From: Prosthecobacter sp.
GTDB lineage: Bacteria; Verrucomicrobiota; Verrucomicrobiia; Verrucomicrobiales; Verrucomicrobiaceae
DNA: 64,000 bases
NCBI GenBank assembly: GCA_019186985.1
Contig: JABARQ010000042.1
Location: 28,868 to 92,867, forward strand
Reading direction: 5' to 3'
In this document: piece by piece, positions 16,588 to 24,912 of the stretch
Position numbering within the stretch: the stretch's first letter is position 1
How the letters are laid out: each line of letters begins with the position of its first letter
Position numbers and translations under genes: made by a program
Notes under the pieces: model-generated
Seen by the model: only the letters and a program-made list of their open reading frames with translations
The model's database searches: none
What the model was told of the DNA's origin: nothing

Positions 16588-17730
16588 ATGATTCGATGGT
16601 CAGCGCTTTTGCAGCCGCCCTGGATCAGCCTTGCCATCGCCGTCCTGCTGCCTCTGACCGTGTCCGCACAGGTGGTCCGCATCGAAACGCTGCCAGAACC
16701 AGGCATGCAACCTCAGGTCGCGGTCAGTTCCGGCGGTGTGGTGCATCTGGTCTACCTCCTGGGTGAACCCGGAGCCTGCGATGTCCGCTACACGAACCGC
16801 CCCGCGAAAGGAGGAGCGTGGACAGCGCCCGTCACCGTGAACAGCGAACCCGGAACCGCCATCGCCACGGGCACGATCCGGGGCGCCCAGCTTGCCCTTG
16901 GAAAAGGAGACAGCGTGCAGGTGGTGTGGAATGGCAGCACAGGCGGCAAGAAGGAACGCATGATGCATGCACCGCTGTTTCACGCCCGCCTTGTCCCTGG
17001 AGCGAAAACCTTCAGCCGGCAGCAAAACCTCTCCGGGGACACCACGGCGCTTGACGGTGGAGCCTCGATTGCTGCGGACGGCCGGGGGACAGTCAGCCTC
17101 GTCTGGCACGCCACGCCCTCCGAAACCGCAGGCGAATCCACGCGCCTTGTCTACGAACGCCGTTCCATGGATGATGGTGGAACCTTTGCCGCCCAACAAC
17201 CCCTCAACACTGAAAAACCGGGGGTTTGCGCATGCTGCTCCCTGCGTGCTCATCTGGCGGCGGATGGCACGCTGACCGTGCTTTATCGCAACATGTCACC
17301 ACCCGCTTCACGCGGCATGACACTGCTCACACGCCAGGCCGGCAGAACCCGGCTCACCCGGCTTGACGACTGGCAAGCCGCCATGTGCCCGATGAGCAGC
17401 GCCAGCCTGATGCCATCAGGCCAGGGGCTTCTGGCGGCCTGGGAAAATGAAGGCCGGATCAGCACAGGCATCGTTGGAGGCACGGCCACAGCAGTGCAAA
17501 GGACCGGCCCTGCAAACGCCAGGCATCCCGCGCTTGCCAGAAATGAGCAGGGCTGGACCCTCATCACCAGCGTCGTTGGTACGGGCTGGAACAAGGCTGG
17601 GACACTTCATTGGGACCTGATGAACGCAGCGGGGCGGATCACCGCTTCAGGCTCCGGAGTCAAGCTGCCGACATGGAGTTTCCCTGCGGCTCATGCCTGC
17701 CCTGACGGCAGCTTTGTCGTCCTGCAATGA
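16588..17730 (+). CDS. Exported sialidase-fold (six-bladed propeller-like) protein of unknown function
   Basis: About 380 residues from the ATG at 16588, which gives a clean signal peptide (PWISLAIAVLLPLTVSAQ); an ATG at 16546 would add 14 residues. The body has repeated blade motifs (QVAVSSGGVVHLVYLL, SIAADGRGTVSLVWHA, LRAHLAADGTLTVLYRN, ASLMPSGQGLLAAWENEG) like exo-sialidase or BNR-type propellers, but the Asp-box is not conserved and no sialidase catalytic set is visible. A CACC motif near the centre suggests metal binding or a disulphide. Its location in the metal island suggests an envelope metal-handling role. Confidence 0.55.
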   Translation: MIRWSALLQPPWISLAIAVLLPLTVSAQVVRIETLPEPGMQPQVAVSSGGVVHLVYLLGEPGACDVRYTNRPAKGGAWTAPVTVNSEPGTAIATGTIRGAQLALGKGDSVQVVWNGSTGGKKERMMHAPLFHARLVPGAKTFSRQQNLSGDTTALDGGASIAADGRGTVSLVWHATPSETAGESTRLVYERRSMDDGGTFAAQQPLNTEKPGVCACCSLRAHLAADGTLTVLYRNMSPPASRGMTLLTRQAGRTRLTRLDDWQAAMCPMSSASLMPSGQGLLAAWENEGRISTGIVGGTATAVQRTGPANARHPALARNEQGWTLITSVVGTGWNKAGTLHWDLMNAAGRITASGSGVKLPTWSFPAAHACPDGSFVVLQ

Positions 17731-17753
17731 CCGCAGGCCAGGTCCGTGCCGCC

Positions 17754-18272
17754 TCAGGCGCAGTCACAATCCAGGCAACCATGGGCGGCGCAGGCCCGGC
17801 AGGTGCGTTCGACTAGTTCGCGCAGCCTTCGCCGGGCACGGTACAGCCTGACATTGAGCGTGTTGACACGCAGGTTCGACGACCTGGCGACCTCGGAGGC
17901 CGGCTCACCCTCCAGGTCAACGCGGCGGATCAGTGCGGCATCCTCCGCCGGCAGCCCTGGCAGCAGCTTCATCACGCACTGGCAGATGTTCTTCTCTTCC
18001 TCAGGCTCCAGCCTGCCTGACAGCTCGAGCACCAGGGCGTCAGACGATTTTTCCCTCGTCTCCCTGCGGCGGTGCGCATCAATGATCGCATGCCTCAGCA
18101 CGCGGTAAAACCAGGTCACCACACCCTCGGCATCCTCCGGCACAGGGTCGGCCTTCATGGCCTTCAAAAGACACTCCTGCACCAGGTCGGCCGCCAGTTC
18201 CGGATCACCCGTGCGGGCGCGGGCAAAGCCGACAAAGGCGTCGAGATGCTGAAGCAGAGGATCGAGGGACAT
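17754..18272 (-). CDS. ECF sigma factor with Cys-rich C-terminal tail (CorE/ECF44-like)
   Basis: A 172-residue sigma factor: region 2 (DAFVGFARARTGDPELAADLVQECLLKAM...VVTWFYRVLRHAIIDAHRRR) and region 4 (LPAEDAALIRRVDLEGEPASEVARSSNLRVNTLNVRLYRARRRLRELV). The last 15 residues, CRACAAHGCLDCDCA, hold five cysteines. In CorE of Myxococcus xanthus a C-terminal Cys-rich domain senses copper and switches the sigma directly, with no anti-sigma factor. The same arrangement here, next to a copper ATPase, argues for a copper-responsive sigma. I chose the ATG at 18272 because an upstream ATG at 18311 would overlap the neighbouring gene. Confidence 0.8.
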   Translation of the reverse strand: MSLDPLLQHLDAFVGFARARTGDPELAADLVQECLLKAMKADPVPEDAEGVVTWFYRVLRHAIIDAHRRRETREKSSDALVLELSGRLEPEEEKNICQCVMKLLPGLPAEDAALIRRVDLEGEPASEVARSSNLRVNTLNVRLYRARRRLRELVERTCRACAAHGCLDCDCA

Positions 18273-18285
18273 GGCAGCCGCTTGG

Positions 18286-19011
18286 TCAACGAACCCGCAC
18301 GGGTGTTCCATTCAGCACCCATTCAAAGAAAAGCTTCGCCGGATTGCCTTCATCCAGCGGCAGGCGGATGCAGCCGTGCGACGCCGGATAAGCGGGCACG
18401 CTGGTGAAGCCATGAATGAAGACGTGCCCGTTGATCTGCACGCTCCAGGGCATGGGGGCGTTCTGATAACGGCTGGAACGATGCATCACCGCCCGGTAGG
18501 GGCCTGCACGAAAATCCCCCTTCGGTGTGCTCCCTCGCCGACCGGAGCTGATGCGCGTCTTCAGCACCAGGCGTCCGCCCTGCCAGCATTCCAGAGTCTG
18601 CGCGGCCAGATTGACCTCCACCCGCTGGGCCGAAACCAGCACCGTGAATCCACGAAACAGCCGCCCCACCCGGAACCGGCCTTTTTCATCCAAAGCCGAT
18701 GCCGGCGCCCCGGCCAGCTCAAGCAACTCCTTGTCCACCAGTTCAGTGCCGTCGGTCAGGCACCGCAGCGAGCCCGCCCGCATGGGCAGCCCGTTCAGCT
18801 CAAAGACCTTTCCTTCATCATCCTGACGCAGGCTCCACTTCAACGCCTCCACCGCCTCCTCCACGGGCACAAAGACCTTCCCGGGCTCAGCGGCAAACAC
18901 GATTCCCTCAAGCGTCGCCGACTTCAACGGCTGGGCCAGGGCAGACCATGCCAGCAGACAGATCATCCATGAAGGGAAAGAGCGGCGAGGGTTCCTCATC
19001 GGCCGGACCAT
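18286..19011 (-). CDS. L,D-transpeptidase (YkuD family), exported
   Basis: A protein of ~240 residues with an N-terminal signal (SWMICLLAWSALAQP). The C-terminal half is a YkuD catalytic domain: conserved His in GHVFIHGF and the nucleophile motif SHGCIRL. Such enzymes form 3-3 peptidoglycan cross-links or attach envelope proteins. The N-terminal part (VFVPVEEAVEALKW...VFELNGLPM) looks like a copper-amine-oxidase-type substrate or cell-wall binding fold. The start could be the ATG at 19011 or 18999; the open frame extends further but those residues look non-coding. It sits 13 bases upstream of the CorE-like sigma gene, in the same direction. Confidence 0.8.
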   Translation of the reverse strand: MVRPMRNPRRSFPSWMICLLAWSALAQPLKSATLEGIVFAAEPGKVFVPVEEAVEALKWSLRQDDEGKVFELNGLPMRAGSLRCLTDGTELVDKELLELAGAPASALDEKGRFRVGRLFRGFTVLVSAQRVEVNLAAQTLECWQGGRLVLKTRISSGRRGSTPKGDFRAGPYRAVMHRSSRYQNAPMPWSVQINGHVFIHGFTSVPAYPASHGCIRLPLDEGNPAKLFFEWVLNGTPVRVR

Positions 19012-19121
19012 AACGCATGCATCAACATTGCCGTCAGATCTTTTTCGAGCCTGGGCACGGCCCTCTGGCGGCCGCCGCTTCAGCTTGCCAAGATCCGCGC
19101 AGACAGGTCTGCTTTTCATCG

Positions 19122-19146
19122 GTAACACTTCCACGCCTCATCCGTG
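19122..19146 (+). promoter_or_regulatory. ECF-type promoter motif GTAAC-N14-TCCGTG, copy 2
   Basis: GTAAC at 19122-19126 and TCCGTG at 19141-19146, spaced exactly as in the copy at 11453-11477. It lies 53 bases before the preferred ATG of the copper ATPase. The match supports a common ECF sigma regulon, most simply that of the Cys-tailed sigma factor encoded next door on the other strand. Confidence 0.5.
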
Positions 19147-19199
19147 AGCGGATCATGGAGGCCCTTCATTCCGGCCCCGCCCAAACACCTCCATCCACC

Positions 19200-21473
19200 A
19201 TGTCAGCCCATCATCACGACAAACCTGCCTCCTGTTGCTCACGCAAGCCGAGGCCTTCCCCGCCCTCCTGCTGCGAGGCGAAACCCGCCAAACCGGCCTG
19301 CTGCGGGCATGAGCACAGCCCCCCCGTCCAGCCCTCCGCCTCCGCGAAATACTTCTGCCCGATGTGCCCCGGGGTGGAGTCCGACCAACCGGGCATCTGC
19401 CCCAAGTGCGGCATGGCCCTGGAGCGCAACCCCGCCTTCGGCCCTACGGCGCCGGGAGAAGATGACGCGGAGCTGAAGAACATGACGCAGCGTCTTTTCT
19501 GGAGCACGCTGCTGACGCTGCCGGTTTTCATCACCGCCATGGCTCACCTGGCACCAGCCTGGCGTCATGCCGAGTGGGCGAATGGTGAAGCTTCGCGCTG
19601 GATGCAGTTCGCCCTGGCCTTTCCAGTGGTCCTCTGGGCTGGCGCACCCTTCTTTCTTCGTGCCTGGCTCTCGCTGAAGCACGGCAGCATGAACATGTTC
19701 ACCCTCATCGCCCTCGGCGTAGGTTCGGCCTTTGCCTTCAGCGCCGCCGTCATGCTGGCGCCCGGAGCCTTTCCCGCATCCCTGGCGGATGCCCACGGTC
19801 GCCTGCCGCTCTATTTTGAGGCTGCCACGGTGATCATCGTGCTGGTCCTGCTCGGCCAGGTCCTGGAGCTTCGAGCCCGCGCCCGCACCGGCAGCGCCAT
19901 CCAGGAACTGCTGGGGCTCCAGCCCAAAACCGCCACACTGCTCAAGCCGGAGGGTGATGTGGAGGTGCCTCTCGAATCCGTGAAGGTGGGCGACCGCCTG
20001 CGCGTCCGTCCTGGCGAAAAAATCCCCGTGGACGGCCGGGTCACTGAAGGTCGCAGCCATGTCGATGAAGCCATGATCACCGGCGAGGCCATCCCGGTTG
20101 AAAAAACCACGGGCTCCCATGTCACCGGCGGCACCTTGAATCAGCAGGGCTCCCTGGTCGTTGAGGCGACCCGCATCGGCGCGGACACCCTGCTGGCACA
20201 GATCGTCAAACTGGTCGGGGAAGCCCAGCGCAGCCGTGCTCCTGTGCAGGCGCTGGCCGACAAGGTGGCGGCCTGGTTTGTCCCCGCCGTGCTCCTGGCC
20301 TCCCTGGTCACCTTTGCCCTCTGGTGGAGCCTGGGCCCCGAGCCGCGGCTGGCCCACGCGCTCACCAGCACCGTCGCCGTGCTCATCATCGCCTGCCCCT
20401 GCGCCCTTGGCCTGGCCACCCCCATGAGCGTCATGGTCGGCATCGGCCGCGGCGCCAGGATGGGCGTGCTGATCCGTGAGGCCGCCGCCATCGAGAAACT
20501 GGCCTCGCTCAACACCCTGGCCGTGGACAAGACCGGCACGCTCACCCTCGGGCGTCCCGACGTGACGGAGATCCTGACCGCCTCTGAATCCCGCCCCGGC
20601 AGCGACGCAGCACTCGCCCTGGCAGCCGCCGTCGAACGGCACAGCGAACATCCTCTCGCCCAGGCCATCACCCAGGCCGCCCAGGCCCGCGGCCTCCCCC
20701 GGCTCGACGTCCTTGAATTCCACAGCACCACCGGCGGCGGTGTGAGCGGACGTGTGACTGAAAAGCTCGTGCTCATTGGCAAGCCGGACTTCCTCCGCCA
20801 GCATCAGGTCAGCGGCCTGGAATCGCTGGAAACCAGGGCTGCTGCGCATCAGCAGGAAGGCAGGACGGCCATCTTCATGGCGGTCGATGGACAAGCCGCG
20901 GCCGCGCTCATCATCAGCGACCCCGTCAAGCCGACCACGCCGGAGGCACTGGCAAGGTTGAAACAGCTCGGCGTCCAGGTCGTCATGCTCACGGGAGACA
21001 ACGAACGCACCGCCGCAAGGATCGCAGGCTTCCTGGGCATCGAACGCTTCCACGCCGGAGTCACCCCTCAGGAAAAGCATGCCCTGGTGCTTGGCATGAA
21101 GCATCCTGGCAGCGTCGTCGGCATGGCGGGAGATGGCGTGAATGACGCCCCCGCCCTGGCCGGCGCCGATGTCGGCATCGCCATGGGCACGGGCACGGAC
21201 ATCGCCATGGAAAGCGCGCCTGTCACGCTCGTGCACGGCGACCTGCGCGGCATCGTTCATGCCATTGAACTCGGGCGTGCCATGATGCGGAACATCCGCC
21301 AGAACCTGCTGTTCGCCTTCCTCTACAACGCCGTCGGCATCCCGGTGGCCGCAGGCATGTTATATCCTTGGTTCGGCATCCTCCTCAGCCCCATGCTGGC
21401 CGGGGCCGCCATGAGCCTGAGCTCCGTCTCCGTCATCAGCAACGCCCTGCGCCTGCGGCGCTTCCAGGCATGA
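19200..21473 (+). CDS. copA: Cu(I)-translocating P1B-type ATPase
   Basis: A 757-residue heavy-metal pump exporting copper from the cytoplasm. The N-terminus is His/Cys-rich ([16 protein letters not shown]...[16 protein letters not shown]), followed by a metal-binding module [24 protein letters not shown]. Eight membrane segments are predicted; the transport motif is CPC at residues 399-401. Also present are the phosphatase TGEA, phosphorylation DKTGT (Asp443), HP in [12 protein letters not shown], and GDGVNDAP (near Asp645). The C-terminal segment with [22 protein letters not shown] is typical of Cu ATPases. The start at 19200 leaves room for the upstream ECF motif; an ATG at 19155 is possible. 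Confidence 0.95.
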   Translation: MSAHHHDKPASCCSRKPRPSPPSCCEAKPAKPACCGHEHSPPVQPSASAKYFCPMCPGVESDQPGICPKCGMALERNPAFGPTAPGEDDAELKNMTQRLFWSTLLTLPVFITAMAHLAPAWRHAEWANGEASRWMQFALAFPVVLWAGAPFFLRAWLSLKHGSMNMFTLIALGVGSAFAFSAAVMLAPGAFPASLADAHGRLPLYFEAATVIIVLVLLGQVLELRARARTGSAIQELLGLQPKTATLLKPEGDVEVPLESVKVGDRLRVRPGEKIPVDGRVTEGRSHVDEAMITGEAIPVEKTTGSHVTGGTLNQQGSLVVEATRIGADTLLAQIVKLVGEAQRSRAPVQALADKVAAWFVPAVLLASLVTFALWWSLGPEPRLAHALTSTVAVLIIACPCALGLATPMSVMVGIGRGARMGVLIREAAAIEKLASLNTLAVDKTGTLTLGRPDVTEILTASESRPGSDAALALAAAVERHSEHPLAQAITQAAQARGLPRLDVLEFHSTTGGGVSGRVTEKLVLIGKPDFLRQHQVSGLESLETRAAAHQQEGRTAIFMAVDGQAAAALIISDPVKPTTPEALARLKQLGVQVVMLTGDNERTAARIAGFLGIERFHAGVTPQEKHALVLGMKHPGSVVGMAGDGVNDAPALAGADVGIAMGTGTDIAMESAPVTLVHGDLRGIVHAIELGRAMMRNIRQNLLFAFLYNAVGIPVAAGMLYPWFGILLSPMLAGAAMSLSSVSVISNALRLRRFQA

Positions 21474-21576
21474 TCGGGCGCCTGGCTTTCCTTCTTGTCA
21501 GCCCGGTCCTGGCCCGGTAGTATCCGTATCATTCAGGAGATCCCGTTCCTGGCTCTTTGCATTTCCATTTTGATGC

Positions 21577-21597
21577 GCCGGCTGCTCAGGAGCCGGC
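21577..21597. repeat. Inverted repeat after the copper ATPase gene
   Basis: GCCGGCT (21577-21583) and AGCCGGC (21591-21597) around a 7-base loop, about 100 bases after the ATPase stop. There is no T run on either side, so intrinsic termination is uncertain. Confidence 0.35.
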
Positions 21598-21639
21598 CGT
21601 CCTCCCCTTCCTGCGGTGTTCGTCCTCAGACTGTTGTGG

Positions 21640-21816
21640 CCCGGCCCGTTTTTATGACACCGGGAGCCGCGTGACCTGGGATGTCTTGTCATGCCTTCAC
21701 TGGAAGACAGCGCCCTTGTTCACGGGCACCCACCTCGTCTCCTTGGGATTCGAGGCCCCCAGATCGAACGACACAGGCGGGTCAGGCGCCCCGGCTTCGT
21801 CCGGGGCGCTTTGTTT
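21640..21816 (+). ncRNA. ssrS: 6S RNA candidate
   Basis: A ~177-nt non-coding stretch ending in a strong terminator. Its 3' half contains GGCACCCACCTCGTCTCC followed by TTGGGATTCGAGG. This lines up with the conserved 3'-half hairpin of Escherichia coli 6S RNA (ATTCACCTTGAACC then AAGGGTTCAAGG): the CCTCG/CGAGG stem closes the same loop. GACCTGGG in the 5' part can pair with CCCCAGATC in the 3' part to make the long rod. 6S RNA binds and sequesters housekeeping RNA polymerase. The 5' end is approximate, and the open frames across this stretch look non-coding. Confidence 0.7.
21786..21816 (+). terminator. Intrinsic terminator of the 6S RNA candidate
   Basis: GCGCCCCGG (21786-21794), loop CTTCGT, and CCGGGGCGC (21801-21809), a perfect 9-bp stem, followed by TTTGTTT. 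This is a classical rho-independent terminator on the plus strand. Confidence 0.8.
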
Positions 21817-21888
21817 GAGGCCCGTCATCAACCGCCGCGAACAACATCCGCTGAATAGCCCGCCCCCCTGCCCTGTCTCATTCCCGCC

Positions 21889-22617
21889 ATGGAACCCCCT
21901 TCCACACCCCCTATCCCGCCCGCCAGACAAGGCCTTTCAACCCGGCAGACCCTGCTGATCATCCTCGGCGGCCTCCTGCTTTTCTCCGCCCTCGCCACAG
22001 GTGCGGTGATCTGGTGGTTCCAGCACAACTTCAACCCCGCGCCCCTGCAGCCGGTGGTGCTTTCCGAAGTCGAAAAGCAAGCCTTCAGCGCCAAGCTCTC
22101 CGCCTTCGGTGACCCGGCCATGTCCCCGGTCATGCTGAAGTTTCCAACGACCGGCACCGTCTCCACGCCATCCCCCACCTCTCCTGCCGCCGCTTCCGCC
22201 CCCACGGTTCCCGCAGGCCTGGAAAACAAGACGATCGTCCTCACCGAGCGTGAGGTGAACGCCTACCTCGCCTCCCAGAACCTGGGTGAAAACATCCAGG
22301 TGAGCTTTGCCGAAGGCCGGGTGATCACCGCCATCATTGTCGAAATGCCGCCGGACTTCCCCATCCTTCCCGGCCAGAAGGTGCGTGCCCGCATCACCTT
22401 CGGCACCGGCCTGACTCCCGAACACAAGCTCTCCCTGGTCTTCAACGACCTCAATGTCGGCGGCATTTCCCTGCCCAACGCCTGGCTCGGCGACTTGAAG
22501 GGCGTGGATCTGATTGCTGAAAACCTCCAGCGCGACCCCGCCCTCCAGCGCTTCCTTTCCGGCATCCGCTCCCTGGAAATCCACCCCGAGGGCGCCCGGG
22601 TGATCCTGAATGAGTAA
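21889..22617 (+). CDS. Membrane-anchored protein of unknown function
   Basis: A 242-residue protein: a short Pro-rich cytosolic start, one membrane span (about residues 22-43, LLIILGGLLLFSALATGAVIWW), a Pro/Ser/Ala linker and a globular envelope domain with KTIVLTEREVNAYLASQNLGENIQVSFAEGRV and LPNAWLGDLKGVDL. The TEREVNAYL pattern recalls lipid- or sterol-binding-type envelope domains that annotate as DUF proteins, but I cannot name the family. It follows the 6S terminator and is a separate unit; the next gene is convergent. Confidence 0.6.
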   Translation: MEPPSTPPIPPARQGLSTRQTLLIILGGLLLFSALATGAVIWWFQHNFNPAPLQPVVLSEVEKQAFSAKLSAFGDPAMSPVMLKFPTTGTVSTPSPTSPAAASAPTVPAGLENKTIVLTEREVNAYLASQNLGENIQVSFAEGRVITAIIVEMPPDFPILPGQKVRARITFGTGLTPEHKLSLVFNDLNVGGISLPNAWLGDLKGVDLIAENLQRDPALQRFLSGIRSLEIHPEGARVILNE

Positions 22618-22640
22618 GGCGGCGACCGGCCAGGTTCTTC

Positions 22641-23537
22641 TCAGCTTACCGGCGTGATCAACGGCTGCCCGGCAAAATGCGCGGCCAGGTTGTCGACCAC
22701 GAGCTGAGCCATCGCACGGCGTGTTTCATGCGTGGCGCTGCCAAGGTGAGGAAGCACGACCGCCTGAGGACAGGCCAGCAGGCGTTCCGGCACCTGCGGT
22801 TCGTTTTCAAACACATCCAGCCCGGCGCTGCGAATGCCGCCAGACTCGAGCGCCCTGATCAAGGCCTGCTCATCCACCACCGAGCCCCGGGCGATGTTGA
22901 TCAAGGTTCCCTTGGAGCCGAGGTCGGCGAGCACTTCCGCATCGATCAAATGACGCGTTCCCGGCCCGCCCGGGCAGGCGACGATCAGAAAATCAGACAC
23001 CTGGGCGAGTTCGCGGAGGCTCGGGCAAAAGCTGAACGGCACCGGCTGGGGCCTGCGCCCGTGATAGGCGATCTTCATGCCAAAGGCCTCCAGCCGCCGG
23101 GCGATCGCCTTGCCGATCCGGCCCAGGCCAAGAATGCCCGCCGTCTTGCCCCGCAGCGCATGGGCCAGAGGAAAGGTTCCAAGCGGCCACTGCCCGCCGC
23201 GCACATGCCGCTCGGCCTCGCCCAGACGGCGGCTCGTCATCAGCACCAGCGCCACGGCGATGTCCGCCACGTCATCGGTGAGCACGTCCGGCGTGTTGGT
23301 CACACGGATGCCCCGTGCCTGGCAGGCCGGAAGCGGCACTCCATCATATCCCACACCGAAAACGCTGATGATCTCCAGGCCGGGCAGCGCGGCGATCATG
23401 GCCTCCGGCACGGCATAACCTCCGGGCACCACCATCGCCCGCACCGCCGCCTCAGGGATCTTGACGCAATCATGGTTCGCGGCAAGCGGAGCGGCCAGGA
23501 AATCCGGCAGAGGGACAGGGGTCAGGACGGTGGGCAT
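22641..23537 (-). CDS. D-2-hydroxyacid dehydrogenase (glyoxylate/hydroxypyruvate reductase-like)
   Basis: A 298-residue NAD(P)-dependent oxidoreductase. It has the Rossmann motif GLGRIGKAIARR in the middle, the substrate-binding segment FGVGYDGVPLPACQARGIRVTNTPDVLTDDVADIA, the Arg of NIARGSVVDEQAL and the catalytic Glu/His in VFENEPQVPERL and VLPHLGSATHETR. Length and motifs match the GyaR/GhrB-type subgroup; the exact substrate is not visible. It ends the minus-strand run that begins with rsmB (18-base gap). Confidence 0.85.
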   Translation of the reverse strand: MPTVLTPVPLPDFLAAPLAANHDCVKIPEAAVRAMVVPGGYAVPEAMIAALPGLEIISVFGVGYDGVPLPACQARGIRVTNTPDVLTDDVADIAVALVLMTSRRLGEAERHVRGGQWPLGTFPLAHALRGKTAGILGLGRIGKAIARRLEAFGMKIAYHGRRPQPVPFSFCPSLRELAQVSDFLIVACPGGPGTRHLIDAEVLADLGSKGTLINIARGSVVDEQALIRALESGGIRSAGLDVFENEPQVPERLLACPQAVVLPHLGSATHETRRAMAQLVVDNLAAHFAGQPLITPVS

Positions 23538-23555
23538 GACGGGAGGCGGGTCGGG

Positions 23556-24791
23556 TTATTTTTTCACCAGACGTGCGGCATAGGCACCGTCCATCTGGTC
23601 CTTCGGCGGGAACACCAGGCGGCTCTCGATCATCTCCAGCTCCGGGTGATCGGCCATCACCGCCTTCACCAGCTGGTGGTTCTCCTCGGGATCAATGCTG
23701 CACGTGCTGTAAACCAGGCTGCCCCCGGGCTTGAGGCAGCGCAGGGCGCTCTCGAAGATCCCGCGCTGCGTCCTGGCCAGCTCGGCGAACTCGGCCTCCT
23801 GCAGCCGCCAGCGCACATCAATGCGGCGACGCATGACACCGGTGTTGGAACAGGGAACATCGAGCAGGATGCGGTCGAAAAGCAGGTCGCCAAAGGGCGG
23901 CGGATCCTGGCTGAGGAAATCGTGCTGCATCACCTGGGCGTTGTGCACGCGCAGCCGGGTGAGGTTTTCACGCAGACGGGTCAGGCGAGCGGGCGAGCTG
24001 TCGCAGGCGACCAGCCTTCCCTCGCCGCACATGGCCTGGGCCAGGATGGCGGTCTTGCCTCCCGGGGCGGCGCAGGCATCGAGCACCGTTTCACCCGGAC
24101 GCGGGGCGAGCATTCCGGGAGCGACGGCCGTGCTCGGATCCTGGGCGTAGCAAAGGCCGGCCTTCAGGGCCTCGCGCGGCACGGAGGTGGTGAGAAAAAA
24201 GTCTTCCGCCCCGGGGTGAGGGGCCAGCCCAGGGATGGCAGGCAGTTTTTCAGCCGCATCCTCATGCAGGCGGTTGAGGCGCACAAACGTCTGCGCCGGC
24301 TCCTGGTTCCACTGACAAAGGGCCTCGGTCTTGGCCTTGCCCATGGTCTTGATCCAGCGGCGCACCAGGAACTCAGGATGCGAAAAGGCCACCGCCAGCG
24401 GCAGGGCCTCGCGACCGGCCAGGAGGGAATCCTTTTCACGCCCGGCACGGCGCAGCACGGCATTGACCAGGCCGGAGGCACGCCCGGCCGCCGCCACGGT
24501 TTCATTCACCGCCGCATGAGAGGGCACGCCGAGCAGCAGGAGCTGGCTCAGCCCCACACGCAGCACCCATCGCGTACGATGATCCAGATGACGTCCGCTG
24601 GTCAGGTGGCCGATCCAATGGTCCAGCAGGCTGAGGTTCCGCAGCGTGGTCAGCACGATGTCGTGCAAAAAGGCGGCGTTCGGCCCGGACAGGGCGGTCT
24701 GACGGGTCTTGTCATCAAGCAGGTCCGCGGCATATCGCGGCGTTTTTTGCCAGGCTTCGAGGACTTCAACGGAGAGACGACGGACATTCAC
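23556..24791 (-). CDS. rsmB: 16S rRNA cytosine-967 C5-methyltransferase
   Basis: A 411-residue RsmB/Sun-type enzyme. The N-terminal third is a NusB-like RNA-binding domain (YAADLLDDKTRQTALSGPNAAFLHDIVLTTLRNLSLLDHWI). The C-terminal methyltransferase domain has the SAM loop VLDACAAPGGKTAILAQ, the first catalytic-region Cys in LLDVPCSNTGVMRRRIDVRW and the second in LVYSTCSIDPEENHQLV. It modifies C967 in the 30S decoding region. Transcribed with the hydroxyacid dehydrogenase gene downstream. Confidence 0.92.
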   Translation of the reverse strand: MNVRRLSVEVLEAWQKTPRYAADLLDDKTRQTALSGPNAAFLHDIVLTTLRNLSLLDHWIGHLTSGRHLDHRTRWVLRVGLSQLLLLGVPSHAAVNETVAAAGRASGLVNAVLRRAGREKDSLLAGREALPLAVAFSHPEFLVRRWIKTMGKAKTEALCQWNQEPAQTFVRLNRLHEDAAEKLPAIPGLAPHPGAEDFFLTTSVPREALKAGLCYAQDPSTAVAPGMLAPRPGETVLDACAAPGGKTAILAQAMCGEGRLVACDSSPARLTRLRENLTRLRVHNAQVMQHDFLSQDPPPFGDLLFDRILLDVPCSNTGVMRRRIDVRWRLQEAEFAELARTQRGIFESALRCLKPGGSLVYSTCSIDPEENHQLVKAVMADHPELEMIESRLVFPPKDQMDGAYAARLVKK

Positions 24792-24912
24792 AGGCGGTCA
24801 GGGGGAGGGGCCGGAGCCCAAGGTGCTTGAGGGGAGGAAGGCTGGATAAGCCACAGCCTGCCGGGATGAGCAAGGCGGAGTTCGCTCCCCCGCAGGAAAC
24901 CACCGCCCCATC

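Noticed and set aside
19239..21260. 673-codon minus-strand open frame opposite the copper ATPase
   Set aside because: The ATPase has all family motifs; this frame has none.
21557..21958. 133-codon plus-strand open frame after the copper ATPase
   Set aside because: It crosses the 6S RNA candidate and its terminator hairpin and overlaps the next gene; its composition is not protein-like.
22677..24830. 717-codon plus-strand open frame opposite the hydroxyacid dehydrogenase and rsmB
   Set aside because: Antisense shadow of two recognised enzymes.
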